Positions 44,303-53,611 of a stretch of DNA of 64,000 nucleotides are shown here, in pieces; within the stretch, counting starts at the first letter, position 1; each line of letters opens with the position of its first letter. A program made the translations under genes and the position numbers. The stretch lies in NCBI GenBank assembly GCA_018266355.1, contig JAFEAP010000025.1, positions 176,122 through 240,121 of the forward strand, written 5' to 3'. Below the pieces are notes generated by a model. The model was not told where the DNA came from. It was given only the letters and a program-made list of their open reading frames with translations, and searched no databases. This stretch comes from Bdellovibrionales bacterium (GTDB lineage Bacteria; Bdellovibrionota; UBA1018).

Positions 44303-45273
44303 CGCTTCCTCTTATAGCGTTCTACCGCACCCAGGGCGATCTCCGCGACGTTTCTCCACTTCGGAAGAAGCTTTCGGTTTTCCTGACGACGTTCGATCTT
44401 TCGCGAATCGGCGAAGGCGTCTCCTGACTGAATTCGGTCCATTGTCTCTCGAAGTTCCCTAGCGTCACCCGATTCAAGGATCTCGAGTCCCCGTACGGAC
44501 GGGAGATAAGGAACCCCCCCCACTCGCGTCGCCAACACGACTAGTCCCTCGGATAAAGCCTCGAGAAGAACGAGGGAATGCCCTTCATAACGCGATGGAA
44601 TTAAAAGCCCGTCGGCCCCTGCCATAAGCGATCGAACCTGAGAAGAATCCAGCCTTCCCGTCGCCAACACATCTTCTCGTCCTTCGAATCCGAGGCCGGG
44701 CGCCGCTATCAGATCTACCCCCGGCTTCAGACCGAGCGCTCCCCGAATACGATCTGCGCCCTTCATGGAGTCGTCGCCGCGGCCGACAAATATCCAACGC
44801 GCTCCGCCTCCCGAAAGCCGAGCTTTCACGGATTTGGATAGCTCTCCCATTTCGTTTCCGGCGTCCCAGCCGTTCCAGCAGACCTCTACCGTCTTCCCGA
44901 GACGTTTCGCGATCTCGAAAAGAGAAAGACCCGGCCGGACGCTTAATACGACGTTCGATTCTAGAACCCCACGAACTTCCCTCAGTTCGGCGGCGTATCC
45001 CCCTGGCCAAAGCCACTCTCTACACGCTGCCATCCGCCCGAACGTCGTTCCATGCAAGGTATGAACGCGGATCGCATGGGTCGAAAAGGGGGTGACTCCG
45101 CTTCCGTGGAGATGAATGACATCGAATTCCATTCGTTTCAAATCGCGCGGATCGTTCGACAACGTCGTACGAACACCTATAGCGGAAAGTTCGCGCGCGA
45201 GGCAGCGGGCATGCACCTCGACTCCGCCGAGTCCATTTTCCAAATCAGCCGTCGACCATTGCAACCACTTCAT
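44299..45273 (-). CDS. GT4-type glycosyltransferase
   Basis: A 324-residue GT-B fold enzyme. The N-terminus has GLGGVEVHARCLAREL, and the C-terminal nucleotide-sugar domain has IPSRYEGHSLVLLEALSEG, the GT4 E-x7-E motif, followed by GVPYL. It is a little shorter than most GT4 enzymes, mainly in the linker. It sits 3 nt after the SAM-type gene upstream and overlaps the methyltransferase downstream. It acts on the cytoplasmic face in repeat-unit assembly; donor and linkage are unknown. Confidence 0.88.
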   Translation of the reverse strand: MKWLQWSTADLENGLGGVEVHARCLARELSAIGVRTTLSNDPRDLKRMEFDVIHLHGSGVTPFSTHAIRVHTLHGTTFGRMAACREWLWPGGYAAELREVRGVLESNVVLSVRPGLSLFEIAKRLGKTVEVCWNGWDAGNEMGELSKSVKARLSGGGARWIFVGRGDDSMKGADRIRGALGLKPGVDLIAAPGLGFEGREDVLATGRLDSSQVRSLMAGADGLLIPSRYEGHSLVLLEALSEGLVVLATRVGGVPYLPSVRGLEILESGDARELRETMDRIQSGDAFADSRKIERRQENRKLLPKWRNVAEIALGAVERYKRKR

Positions 45274-45276
45274 CCG

Positions 45277-46179
45277 CTATCCAACGAGGCGTCGAAAAAA
45301 TTTCGTATTTCGAAAACCAAACGAAGACTGAAAAATCTGGGCGACCGACGTCATCAGATACACCGCGCCGGGAAATTTCCGCCTTAGCTTGATCGAGAGA
45401 TTTTCTTTCAAGTCCCTACCCGCCGCCTGCCCCGGTTCGATATCGAGAGACGAAAGCCGAGTCCCTTCGCCCCAAAGGACCGTATAGTCGCTTTGTTGCG
45501 GAGTCGTAGCGAAGATCTCTTTTTTCGAGTCGCGAATCGCGTGAACGAAAAGATTCACTCCCCACAAATTCGTGAGCGTCACACGGGATCGGATCCTTGC
45601 CGGATTTTCCACTTCGAACCAGCGATTGGCGGGGGAAAGCTCCAATGCAACCATCGCGGCGACCCGAAACCCGTTCGCCGGAGAAAGCACGTTGTAAAAT
45701 AACTCGGGGCTAAACTGATAAAATCCGTGCCCCATTTGATTATTGGCCGGCGTGACTGAAACCAGACTCCCTCCCACGGCGATCATTTCCATCGCGTTTC
45801 GAATCGCGACCGGAAAATTAAATACATGCTCGAGCGTTCCACCATCGAAGACGACGTCGAAACGATCGTGAAGATTTACATCTACGGGTAAGTTCAAGTC
45901 GTGGCGGATCGTAGCGCCCTGGTAATCGGACGCGTCCAGGGAAACGACTTCCTCGGCGCCGAGTAGTTGGAATAGTGGGTCGGCGCTTCCGGTATCGCGG
46001 GCAGTGTCGAGAAAACGTTCGACGTCGGCGATCGAAAAGCCGGTTTCTTTAAGAGAAGGGACGAGCTCGCTCGGCCGAAAAAAAATCTGCTGGCGTCCGA
46101 GCGTTGCCAGTCGCCGGAAGCAAGTTCCCTTTCCGCGCATGCGGACGAGGAGCTTCGCGTCGTTTAGACTTACTCCCAT
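45277..46179 (-). CDS. Methyltransferase-like protein of the glycan operon
   Basis: A 300-residue protein with a methyltransferase-like middle: VVSLDASDYQGATIRHDL (acidic motif II), FDVVFDGGTLEHVFNF and VGGSLVSVTPANN. The glycine-rich motif I is not obvious; instead the segment before it is an uncommon N-terminal region with FRPSELVPSL. It may be a degenerate or divergent class I methyltransferase. It lies between fcl and the GT4 gene with gaps of 10 and 3 nt, so it belongs to the same operon. Activity is unproven. Confidence 0.7.
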   Translation of the reverse strand: MGVSLNDAKLLVRMRGKGTCFRRLATLGRQQIFFRPSELVPSLKETGFSIADVERFLDTARDTGSADPLFQLLGAEEVVSLDASDYQGATIRHDLNLPVDVNLHDRFDVVFDGGTLEHVFNFPVAIRNAMEMIAVGGSLVSVTPANNQMGHGFYQFSPELFYNVLSPANGFRVAAMVALELSPANRWFEVENPARIRSRVTLTNLWGVNLFVHAIRDSKKEIFATTPQQSDYTVLWGEGTRLSSLDIEPGQAAGRDLKENLSIKLRRKFPGAVYLMTSVAQIFQSSFGFRNTKFFRRLVG

Positions 46180-46189
46180 TGCCGGCCCT

Positions 46190-47125
46190 TTATGTGAAGG
46201 CGGAATTTTTCAAAGCCCATTGATAGGTATTCCGGACGCCCTCGACGAGCGATATCCGCGGTTCCCAGCCCAGATTTCGAAGACGCCCGGAATCGAGTAT
46301 CTTCCGAGGAGTGCCGTCCGGCTTCGAAGAATCGAAAACCAGGTCACCCTGGAACTCGGTGACTTCGGCAACGATTCGCGCCAACTCCGCGATCGATACT
46401 TCCTCTCCGGACCCGACATTGATGGTCTGCTCGTCTCCGTACTTCTCCATCAAAGTGAGCAGGGCATCGGCGAGATCGTCTACGTGCAAGAACTCACGGA
46501 GAGGTTTCCCCGTGCCCCACAATATGACTTCATTTTTTCCACTGATCTTCGCGTCGTGGAACTTTCTCAGAAGAGCAGGAAGGACGTGAGAGGAAACAAG
46601 ATCGAAGTTATCGTTCGGTCCGTAGAGATTGGTGGGCATGGCGGAGATAAAATCTTTTCCGTACTGACGCCGGTACATCGTACAAAGCTTTAGCCCCGCG
46701 ATCTTCGCGACTGCGTATCCCTCGTTCGTCGGTTCGAGCCCCGAAGCGAGTAACTCCGACTCGTGAATCGGCTGCTTCGCAAACTTCGGATAGATACAAG
46801 AACTTCCGAGAAAAAGGAGTTTCCTGGTACCTCGTTCGGCCGCCGCGCGAATGACGTTCGCCGCGACCATCATATTCTCGTAGAGAAAATCGGCCTGGCG
46901 GGTGGAGTTAGCCATGATGCCGCCGACGAGGCCGGCGGCATGGATAACGTATTCGGGCTTTTCCGCTGCGAAGAACGCGTTCACCTGCGCTTGGTCGATC
47001 AGGTTCACCTGCCGGCGATCTCGCAGTACGAGATTCGCGTAGCCGAGCGCTTGAAGTCGGCGAACAAGCGCCGAACCGACAAGCCCTTTATGCCCTGCGA
47101 TAAAAATTTTTGCCGACTTTTCCAC
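46190..47125 (-). CDS. fcl: GDP-L-fucose synthase
   Basis: A 311-residue SDR that epimerises C3 and C5 and reduces C4 of GDP-4-keto-6-deoxymannose. The start IFIAGHKGLVGSA, the catalytic Cys in GSSCIYPK, Tyr/Lys in GYAVAKIAG, NLYGPNDNFD and the His in SSHVLPALLRK are all present, as is HVDDLADA. Intact Cys and His argue for true fucose synthase, although ColC enzymes are relatives. The substrate would come from gmd at 35.9-36.9 kb. It is co-transcribed with the Wzx-like gene, 5 nt upstream. Confidence 0.94.
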   Translation of the reverse strand: MEKSAKIFIAGHKGLVGSALVRRLQALGYANLVLRDRRQVNLIDQAQVNAFFAAEKPEYVIHAAGLVGGIMANSTRQADFLYENMMVAANVIRAAAERGTRKLLFLGSSCIYPKFAKQPIHESELLASGLEPTNEGYAVAKIAGLKLCTMYRRQYGKDFISAMPTNLYGPNDNFDLVSSHVLPALLRKFHDAKISGKNEVILWGTGKPLREFLHVDDLADALLTLMEKYGDEQTINVGSGEEVSIAELARIVAEVTEFQGDLVFDSSKPDGTPRKILDSGRLRNLGWEPRISLVEGVRNTYQWALKNSAFT

Positions 47126-47130
47126 CGTTT

Positions 47131-48423
47131 TTATTCATAGCGACGAAGGGATGAAATGGCTAGAAGAACGATGAAAGTACCCGTGACATAAAGGTTCGCT
47201 TGCGCTGCGAAATTCGCCCCCCCTCGATCGACTGCGTATGCGTATATAGCGGCACTCGCGCCCGCCCAGGGCAAATACACGCTCGCGATCAACCGCCTAA
47301 ACGAAGTCCGAATGCCCATCCATCCGCTCCAAAAGAGCGTCGCCGCAAAGCCGCCGCATGCGGGGAGTATCCACCTCAGCCAGTCGACCATCCGCCCCTG
47401 GTCCGTGACGCTCCACCTGCCTTTTGAGAAAAGGGAAATGACGGACGGGGAGAGACGGTAAAAGGCGAAAGCCTGGACACCGCAAAAAAGAAAAAGATAG
47501 ACGCTTGCCCGCAAGGTGCGCCCTATTTCTTCTCGACGATCCGATTTCGCGTCTCTTCCAAGATAAACGATGAATAGATTCGACACCGCGTAAGGAAGAG
47601 CCAAACTGAAATTCGCGAACTTCAGTACGACGCTGTAAATGCCGATATCGGCCGCCGGGAGTCGAAAAATTCCGAGAAAAAATAGGTCCATCGTCTGGAC
47701 CCATCCGGTGACGACTCCGGCGAAATGATTCCAGATCGAAAAGCCTTTAAGCGAGGTCCGAACTAGATTCAGCCCTTGTCGCGAAGTTTCCTTATCCGCT
47801 TCGATCCCTTTGAATAGGTTTTCGACCGCCCGTTTCGCAAAGATCGCCATCACGACGCCCGTTAAAACACCGCAACTCGCGATCGCGGGAAAGGAGTACG
47901 GAAAAAATTTCGCGATCGGAAGGAGGAGAACGAGATAAATCGCTCTCTGGAGCGTGGTTAATAAATTCAATTTCTTCAGCTCCAAAGAGAGCCGGAGAAA
48001 TTCCCGGTCGGGTCCGCAGACCTGGGCGATGAGCGGAAGAGAGAACGCCCAAATTAAAGCTAAGAATCGACTCTTAAAGCCATACGCCGTTCCCTCCGGA
48101 GAAGAAGTGATAGCGGCGATGAACGCTGAAACGAGAAACGCGAAAATCGCTTTGGCCCAGGCGAATTTTCGGAAAATCCGAATTCTCGATAAAACCCGAC
48201 CCTTTCCTTCTGACGACCACTTTCCAAAGTCGCGATAGAGGACGGTCTCGGGCGAGACAAATAACAAGAGTGCAGGAGCGACATAGGCTTGCGCAATCGC
48301 AAGTTGCGAAAATACATCGGTCGGTACGCACCAAAGGATCGCGATCGTCGCAAGGGCATCAAGCCCGCGGGAAAGCCCGTGCTCGAGTATATTCAAAGCT
48401 CCGTGGATCTTCCAACGCTTCAA
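47131..48423 (-). CDS. Wzx-like polysaccharide flippase
   Basis: A 430-residue membrane protein with 12 or so helices and the charge pattern of the MATE/MOP polysaccharide transporters (GLSRGLDALATIAIL near the N-terminus, then FGKWSSEGKG, a middle FLGIFRLPAADIGIYSVVLKFANF segment and a late LRWILPACGG). It would flip lipid-linked oligosaccharide to the periplasm. The sequence is divergent, so the call rests on topology plus context. The start overlaps the GT4 stop as ATGA. Confidence 0.78.
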   Translation of the reverse strand: MKRWKIHGALNILEHGLSRGLDALATIAILWCVPTDVFSQLAIAQAYVAPALLLFVSPETVLYRDFGKWSSEGKGRVLSRIRIFRKFAWAKAIFAFLVSAFIAAITSSPEGTAYGFKSRFLALIWAFSLPLIAQVCGPDREFLRLSLELKKLNLLTTLQRAIYLVLLLPIAKFFPYSFPAIASCGVLTGVVMAIFAKRAVENLFKGIEADKETSRQGLNLVRTSLKGFSIWNHFAGVVTGWVQTMDLFFLGIFRLPAADIGIYSVVLKFANFSLALPYAVSNLFIVYLGRDAKSDRREEIGRTLRASVYLFLFCGVQAFAFYRLSPSVISLFSKGRWSVTDQGRMVDWLRWILPACGGFAATLFWSGWMGIRTSFRRLIASVYLPWAGASAAIYAYAVDRGGANFAAQANLYVTGTFIVLLAISSLRRYE

Positions 48424-49511
48424 TCGATGCTCTTTTCGAACAACTCGCGATAAAACTCAAAATGCCGCCGCGCGGTCTCGGAAATAGAGTGAGCCGCGGC
48501 GTATTGACCGGCCGCCTCGCGAAGCTTCGTCCTTCGAACGCTGTCGTCGAGGAGATTACGGACTTCATCGGCGAGGCTCGCCGGAGATTCGGTCGTGAAA
48601 AAGGCCAAGCTCCCCGGCACACGTCGATCGATTTCCCGATTCAGGGGGTGATCGGAAGCGAGAATTGCGGAGTGATGCCCGATCGCGGTCGCAAGCGAAC
48701 CCGACCCGCTTGTCTCGCGAAATGGGGCCAGTACGATCGTTGCCCGCGCGAAGTAGACCGCTAGCCGTTCCTCCGGAACAAATCCGGTGATCTCGATGCG
48801 ATCCTTTAGTCCGAGACGATCGATCGCCGCCACGCACATCGCATGATAGGAGCGATCTTCGTCGCGTCGAACGCCTCCCGCCAATATCAGTTTCGGCGCA
48901 CTCGGCCCGTACTCCGACCATGCGTGGATCGCGATGTCTTGGCCCTTCTCCGGCGAGAAATAACCGAAAAGGAGAATCGTCGGCGCCGCGGGTTCGGGAA
49001 TGGTTCCCCCGCCTTCCGGCACGTAATGCGGAATCACGACGACGCGCTTGCATCCCGATGCGCTGATCGCACCCGACTGCAGCGCGGAATGGACGATGAC
49101 CCCGTCGAACCCGCCCCAAGTCTTTTCCATCCACGTCGATCGGAAAACCGGCGTTAGAATATTCAATGCTGCCAGCGGGATGGCCTTCCAACCCCGTCCG
49201 CGCGTCGGATAGCGCCAGTTCGCGTCGATTACGGTGTGAGCGGTCGCCACCCACTTCGCATTCGAGGTCGCCCGTCGCGCCGAGGCGAACCACTTCGGAA
49301 AGCGGTAACTCCAAGGAAGTTTCGAGCCGAACAGTCCGAACTCGTGTTGGAGGTGAACCAGGTCCGGACGGAGAGCCGCCAATTCTTCTGCAGTAGGGAG
49401 TCGATCAAGGAAATGTAGATCCGAGATTCGTTCGCGCAATGCGGGAAGCAATGCCTCCGCATAGGAACGAATACCCCCCCGACTTTCCGGAACGATCCAA
49501 ACCAATCGCAT
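48420..49511 (-). CDS. GT4-type glycosyltransferase
   Basis: A 363-residue GT-B enzyme. Landmarks are an N-terminal VPESRGGIRSYAEALLPAL, the substrate-side LVHLQHEFGLFG, the mid-domain LLFGYFSPEKGQDI, and the donor region LAPFRETSGSGSLATAIGHH, in which the usual second Glu is replaced, an oddity for GT4. Related enzymes transfer mannose or similar sugars. It starts the leftward operon of GT4, Wzx-like, fcl, methyltransferase-like, GT4 and methyltransferase. The operon is divergent from the GT2 gene at 49562. Confidence 0.87.
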   Translation of the reverse strand: MRLVWIVPESRGGIRSYAEALLPALRERISDLHFLDRLPTAEELAALRPDLVHLQHEFGLFGSKLPWSYRFPKWFASARRATSNAKWVATAHTVIDANWRYPTRGRGWKAIPLAALNILTPVFRSTWMEKTWGGFDGVIVHSALQSGAISASGCKRVVVIPHYVPEGGGTIPEPAAPTILLFGYFSPEKGQDIAIHAWSEYGPSAPKLILAGGVRRDEDRSYHAMCVAAIDRLGLKDRIEITGFVPEERLAVYFARATIVLAPFRETSGSGSLATAIGHHSAILASDHPLNREIDRRVPGSLAFFTTESPASLADEVRNLLDDSVRRTKLREAAGQYAAAHSISETARRHFEFYRELFEKSID

Positions 49512-49561
49512 CGCGTTATCACTCTATCATCGGCCAATTACCTACGGTATGAGGAAATCAT

Positions 49562-50464
49562 ATGGAACCCCGAGGTCCGAACCCAACAATTACCGTGGCA
49601 ATTCCGACGCTCGGTCGCTTCGAAGAAGTTCGGGACACGCTCGAATCGATTCTCGCAGGTTCGCGGCTACCCGACGAAATCATCGTCTCAGATCAGAATG
49701 TTCCTTCTCGAGAAGACCTCGATGCCTATCTGAAGAGACACGCTCCCGGCGTCCGTCATCTACGCACGGAACCGAAAGGCGTCGTTTTCAACATGAACCG
49801 CCTCCTTCGCGAAGCGAAGAGCGATATCATCCTCTACCTCGACGACGACGTTATCCCGTCCCCGAGACTCGTCGAAGCTCACTTGCAAAACTACTCCGAC
49901 CCTTCCGTTCGAGGCGTCGCAGGACGGGTCGAACAACCGACGGGAGATATTCCCCCTGATTCGTTCGAGAAGGTCGGCCGGTTCAATCGCTGGACGGGGG
50001 CGATGACCTTTCGATTTAACGGCAAGAGGCGCCAACGATGTGTTTTTGCCCAGGGCGCGAACATGTCCTTTGACCGTCGGAGCCTCGCGGAAATCGGAGG
50101 TTTCGACGAGGGTTTCGGAGGAAACGGATATTTCTTCGAAAGCGACGCCACTCTAAGGCTAGTCAAAAGATTCCCTGGTTGTCTCATTTTCGATCCGGAT
50201 GCTTCGCTCAAACACCTTGCTGCACCTCGAGGCGGAGCTCGTGTACATGATCGAGCGATTCACCACTCTTTCGTTACCCACAACGGCATCCGACTTTTTC
50301 GTCGACACAGTCCGAAAATATCGCTCGCTTTCATCGTTCTGAAAATCGCGGGGACGACTTTGGCGAAATCCGCTTATCGTCACTCGCCCAGAATAGCGTC
50401 GTTGGGATTAAAGGCCTTGTTCGAGGCCCTTCTCGCTAACCAAACAAGCCCTAGCCGCGAATAA
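49562..50464 (+). CDS. GT2 family glycosyltransferase
   Basis: A 300-residue GT-A enzyme. Motifs are AIPTLGRFEEVRDTLESIL, VSDQNVPS, the metal-binding YLDDDVIPSPRLVEAH, FAQGANMSFDRR and GGFDEGFGGNGYFFESDATLR, the latter holding the catalytic base region. GAGGAAATCAT precedes the ATG. It stands alone on the plus strand and its 3' 57 nt overlap the convergent membrane protein gene. It probably adds one sugar to the repeat unit. Confidence 0.9.
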   Translation: MEPRGPNPTITVAIPTLGRFEEVRDTLESILAGSRLPDEIIVSDQNVPSREDLDAYLKRHAPGVRHLRTEPKGVVFNMNRLLREAKSDIILYLDDDVIPSPRLVEAHLQNYSDPSVRGVAGRVEQPTGDIPPDSFEKVGRFNRWTGAMTFRFNGKRRQRCVFAQGANMSFDRRSLAEIGGFDEGFGGNGYFFESDATLRLVKRFPGCLIFDPDASLKHLAAPRGGARVHDRAIHHSFVTHNGIRLFRRHSPKISLAFIVLKIAGTTLAKSAYRHSPRIASLGLKALFEALLANQTSPSRE

Positions 50465-51622
50465 CACCGCGAGGACGGGTAGACGAAATCGGCAGTCGCC
50501 AAAAAGCTGGGGCGCTAATACGAATCCGACGATCGCGAGCAAAAGCCAACCGTTCCAAAAGGGCGCGGATCTCGAAACGCGACGCAAATCGCGCAACAGA
50601 TAAAGATATTCAAAGAGAGCAAATAAGGCCGCCGCAAACATGCCGAGAACCCAGACGGCCTTTTCAGGAAGTGTCCACACGGGGCCACGATTCCCCTCCG
50701 AAAACCAGCCAGGTCCGACGACAGGCCGTCCAAACAAGAAACTTCCGGCTTCGACGTTTACATGCCCGAAAAGCGTTCGCAGGACCCCTTTGGCGGATAA
50801 TTTCAGCCAGATCGGAAATTTCGCCACAAGCGTTCTCCGAATGAGTCCCGACTCACGAGAATCCTCCGGGTGCTCGGCGACCCATCGGTTTTCAGCCTCC
50901 GTATAGTTCAGTCCCGATCCCGCGAAATATACGGCCGCCGCGACTGCCATTTGAAAGGTACGACCCTGCTCGGCAATGGTCCATCCGGCTCCGTTCCGTT
51001 CGTTCCAAATCAACCTCGGAGTGACGAGGAGAATAGCGACCATCATAGCCAAAAACACACCTCGAATGCGCGCACGCTCGGGCCGAAGAAGAACGAATGC
51101 GGCCATTAATGCCGCAAACGGAATACCAATGGGACGCGTGAGAATTGCGGCGCCTACCGTCAATCCGAGTCGAATCGCCTGACTGCCTAGGGGACTCTCG
51201 AGAAATGCCTTAAACGCAATGACGGAGGCGTAAACGAAAAGTGCAAATAAAGCGTCCGACATTACAGCTGCTCCTAAAAGAAGGAGTACCGGGTCGAAAA
51301 GCCAAAGGCATCCGATGAGCCTTCCGCACTTTTTTGAAAGGTCGACCCCCACCAACCAAATGATCAAAGTAATGGTCGCCGAGGTCACGATCGGTCCGCC
51401 GAAAATCGCGAGCATCCAGGGGTACATCGGTGCGCGAAAGGTAGCCCCGCCCCAATGTCCCGCCCAAATGGATCGCATACTTTCCAGATAGTAGTCCGAG
51501 TCGCCCAGTAAGGCGGTTCCCCTCGTGAAGACCCAGGTTAGAACCAATAGGCGAAGAATGAGATTCGCCCGATACCAGGGATCCTTCAGGCCGATCTGGA
51601 ATAGTGTTCCGATCCGGTTCAT
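50408..51622 (-). CDS. GT39-like membrane glycosyltransferase
   Basis: A 404-residue polytopic protein. After the first helix comes LLGDSDYYLESMRSIWAGHWGG, an Asp-containing loop as in GT39/PMT-like GT-C enzymes, followed by MYPWMLAIFGGP. About nine helices are visible. The C-terminus is short, with a final EKGLEQGL. It is one of five GT-C-like proteins in the locus. It converges with the GT2 gene, overlapping by 57 nt, and is divergent from the methyltransferase gene at 51642. Donor and acceptor are unknown. Confidence 0.77.
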   Translation of the reverse strand: MNRIGTLFQIGLKDPWYRANLILRLLVLTWVFTRGTALLGDSDYYLESMRSIWAGHWGGATFRAPMYPWMLAIFGGPIVTSATITLIIWLVGVDLSKKCGRLIGCLWLFDPVLLLLGAAVMSDALFALFVYASVIAFKAFLESPLGSQAIRLGLTVGAAILTRPIGIPFAALMAAFVLLRPERARIRGVFLAMMVAILLVTPRLIWNERNGAGWTIAEQGRTFQMAVAAAVYFAGSGLNYTEAENRWVAEHPEDSRESGLIRRTLVAKFPIWLKLSAKGVLRTLFGHVNVEAGSFLFGRPVVGPGWFSEGNRGPVWTLPEKAVWVLGMFAAALFALFEYLYLLRDLRRVSRSAPFWNGWLLLAIVGFVLAPQLFGDCRFRLPVLAVLFAARACLVSEKGLEQGL

Positions 51623-51641
51623 GATGATACTCGTCTATCAT

Positions 51642-52406
51642 ATGGAAATGGACCCACTTGCGCAAAAAAGAGCCCATGAAAAGCTCTACTCGAGTCTCGA
51701 GTTGGCGGGGTACGAATTCCACATCACGTCCGATCCGCTCACACGTTACCTCCGCGATCGTCGACTGAAGATCGCTCTCGAAACGCTACGCGAAACCTAC
51801 GGGTCGTCCCTTTATTCATTCAAAGTGCTGTCGGTTTGTGGCGGGGTCGGGGGCGAAGGCATTTTCTTCCTAAAGGAAGGGTTTTCCGACGTCACCGTAA
51901 GCGACTTCTCCCAGAACGCACTTCGGATCGCGGAACAGTTGAACGGTAAATTGAAGACGCTGGCCCTCGACGCCGAAGCGATGGCGCTGCCGGACCGGAG
52001 TTACGATATCGTCGTCGTCCATGACGGACTCCACCACCTCCAGCGTCCTGCTACTGGTTTCGCGGAGATGTTACGAGTCGCGCGAAAGGCCGCGATCGTG
52101 ATCGAGCCGCACCGTGGTCTGGTCGGGAAACTCATCGGTCAGGAGTGGGAACTTACGGACGGCGAAAAGAATTATGTGTTCCGCTGGGATCGGAACATGA
52201 TCGAACAGACCGTGAAAAGCCTTCTTCTCACGAACTATCGGAACATCGTCGTTCGCCGCGTATGGGACCACGGCGGATTCATCTCGAAAATCACTCGTAT
52301 CGTTCCTTCAAGTTTACGATTCGTGGCGATCCGCTTGATCTACAGGCTGCTGCAGCCGTTCGGCTTTTGCGGTAACAATATGGTCGCCGTCGTCGTGAAG
52401 GACTAG
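51642..52406 (+). CDS. SAM-dependent methyltransferase
   Basis: A 254-residue class I methyltransferase. Motif I is VLSVCGGVGGEGIFFLKEG, then VTVSDFSQNAL, DAEAMALPDRSYDIVVVHDGLHHL and MLRVARKAAIVIEPH. This is the UbiE/Methyltransf_11 pattern. Met 51642 (or 51648) is used because earlier Met codons overlap the divergent gene's start and no ribosome site supports them. It is 11 nt upstream of the Wzy-like gene, so the two form an operon. Its target may be a sugar hydroxyl. Confidence 0.85.
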   Translation: MEMDPLAQKRAHEKLYSSLELAGYEFHITSDPLTRYLRDRRLKIALETLRETYGSSLYSFKVLSVCGGVGGEGIFFLKEGFSDVTVSDFSQNALRIAEQLNGKLKTLALDAEAMALPDRSYDIVVVHDGLHHLQRPATGFAEMLRVARKAAIVIEPHRGLVGKLIGQEWELTDGEKNYVFRWDRNMIEQTVKSLLLTNYRNIVVRRVWDHGGFISKITRIVPSSLRFVAIRLIYRLLQPFGFCGNNMVAVVVKD

Positions 52407-52417
52407 GGAGACGAACG

Positions 52418-53611
52418 GTGGAGCTCGGACTTACTTTTTCCATCGCGCTCGCGGTTCAGATCGTACTGGGCTTTTTCGCGCCACCTATCGGTCTAGGAGA
52501 ACGCCTTGTTTTCTTTTCGGATCTTTGGGTTTTCCTTTGGGTGCCGGTCTTCGCTTTCATTTTTTTGAGAGAAGCGCCGCCTTCGGACCGAAAGCGATTC
52601 GTTTGCGAGACGCTCGTCGCCGGTGCGTTGCTCGGAATCGTATTCCTCCACGGCTACGGGCGCCCAAGTCTCGCGGAACGGTTCACTACTTTCATCGTAA
52701 GCGCCCCGAAAGACGATCTCTTTTCCTTTGGACGCGAAGCGATCATCACTTTCCGATTTTTCGTCTGGTTCGTCGGCGGCCTTCTCGTGCTTCGCCTACC
52801 CGTTCACCGTAAGATCGTCGACCGGACCCTGCTCGTTTGTGTTTGCCTATCGATTCTTTCTTTAGCTGCGGCTAAGTTCTCCCCTGGAGCGAGGGCTTTC
52901 TTGGGAGATCTTTATCGGTATGACCCGAACGTGCCCAATTGGGCCGACCGCGCTTTCGGGGCTTTTCGTTCTCCTATAGAGGGTTGCGTGACGCTCTGCC
53001 TGGCTCTGCTCATCCTCGTACAGTCGCCTTCGGAAAGCCGCGCGACTAAAATTGCCGTTGGCGGCGGCGTAATCGTCGGCGTCGCACTGACTAAAACACT
53101 GACCGCTTTCGTCAGTGCAGGGGTCGCCGTTCTCTATGCAACCCTTTCGGCCCTTAGTCCTAAACTTGCTCGTCACGCGCTCTGGATCTCTTCTGTCGGG
53201 GTGGCGTCGGCGCTCGTTCTCGCCTGGAACCAGCCATTCTTCTCCCAGAAGCGCGAGACCTTTCTCTACCGCGTCCGCCCTTGGGAAGTGTACTGGGAAT
53301 ACGCCATCTCACGGATAGATCGCTTTCTCCTCGGGAACGGATTCCACCCCCACTTCTCGGACAATATCTACGTCTTCGCGTTCAGTCGGGGCGGAATCCT
53401 CCTGTTAGGAGCGGCCCTCTTCGCTTTCGGGTGGTGGTGGAAATCGAGGGAACGCGATCTCACTCCGTTCCAAAAAACAATCCCGATTTTCTTTCTCATC
53501 TCCGGCCTCACCGTCGACAGTTTGATCATTCGCCCTGTCGTCTACGTTCTGATCTGCGCCGGGGTCTTAGCATTGAAATCCACTCACCCATCGACCGAGA
53601 CGAATATTTAA
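52418..53611 (+). CDS. Wzy/O-antigen ligase-like membrane protein
   Basis: A 397-residue protein with ten or eleven helices. The sequence around residue 180 (RAFGAFRSPIEGCVTL) and a large loop carrying RVRPWEVYWEYAISRIDRF, GNGFHPHFSDNIYVF and SRGGILLLG are the arrangement of O-antigen polymerases and ligases (Wzy_C-like: Arg, loop, Gly-x-Gly, His-Asn-like turn). Start GTG with GGGAGA upstream. Polymerase and ligase cannot be separated from sequence alone. Its stop overlaps the convergent initiating transferase stop by 4 bp. Confidence 0.75.
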   Translation: MELGLTFSIALAVQIVLGFFAPPIGLGERLVFFSDLWVFLWVPVFAFIFLREAPPSDRKRFVCETLVAGALLGIVFLHGYGRPSLAERFTTFIVSAPKDDLFSFGREAIITFRFFVWFVGGLLVLRLPVHRKIVDRTLLVCVCLSILSLAAAKFSPGARAFLGDLYRYDPNVPNWADRAFGAFRSPIEGCVTLCLALLILVQSPSESRATKIAVGGGVIVGVALTKTLTAFVSAGVAVLYATLSALSPKLARHALWISSVGVASALVLAWNQPFFSQKRETFLYRVRPWEVYWEYAISRIDRFLLGNGFHPHFSDNIYVFAFSRGGILLLGAALFAFGWWWKSRERDLTPFQKTIPIFFLISGLTVDSLIIRPVVYVLICAGVLALKSTHPSTETNI

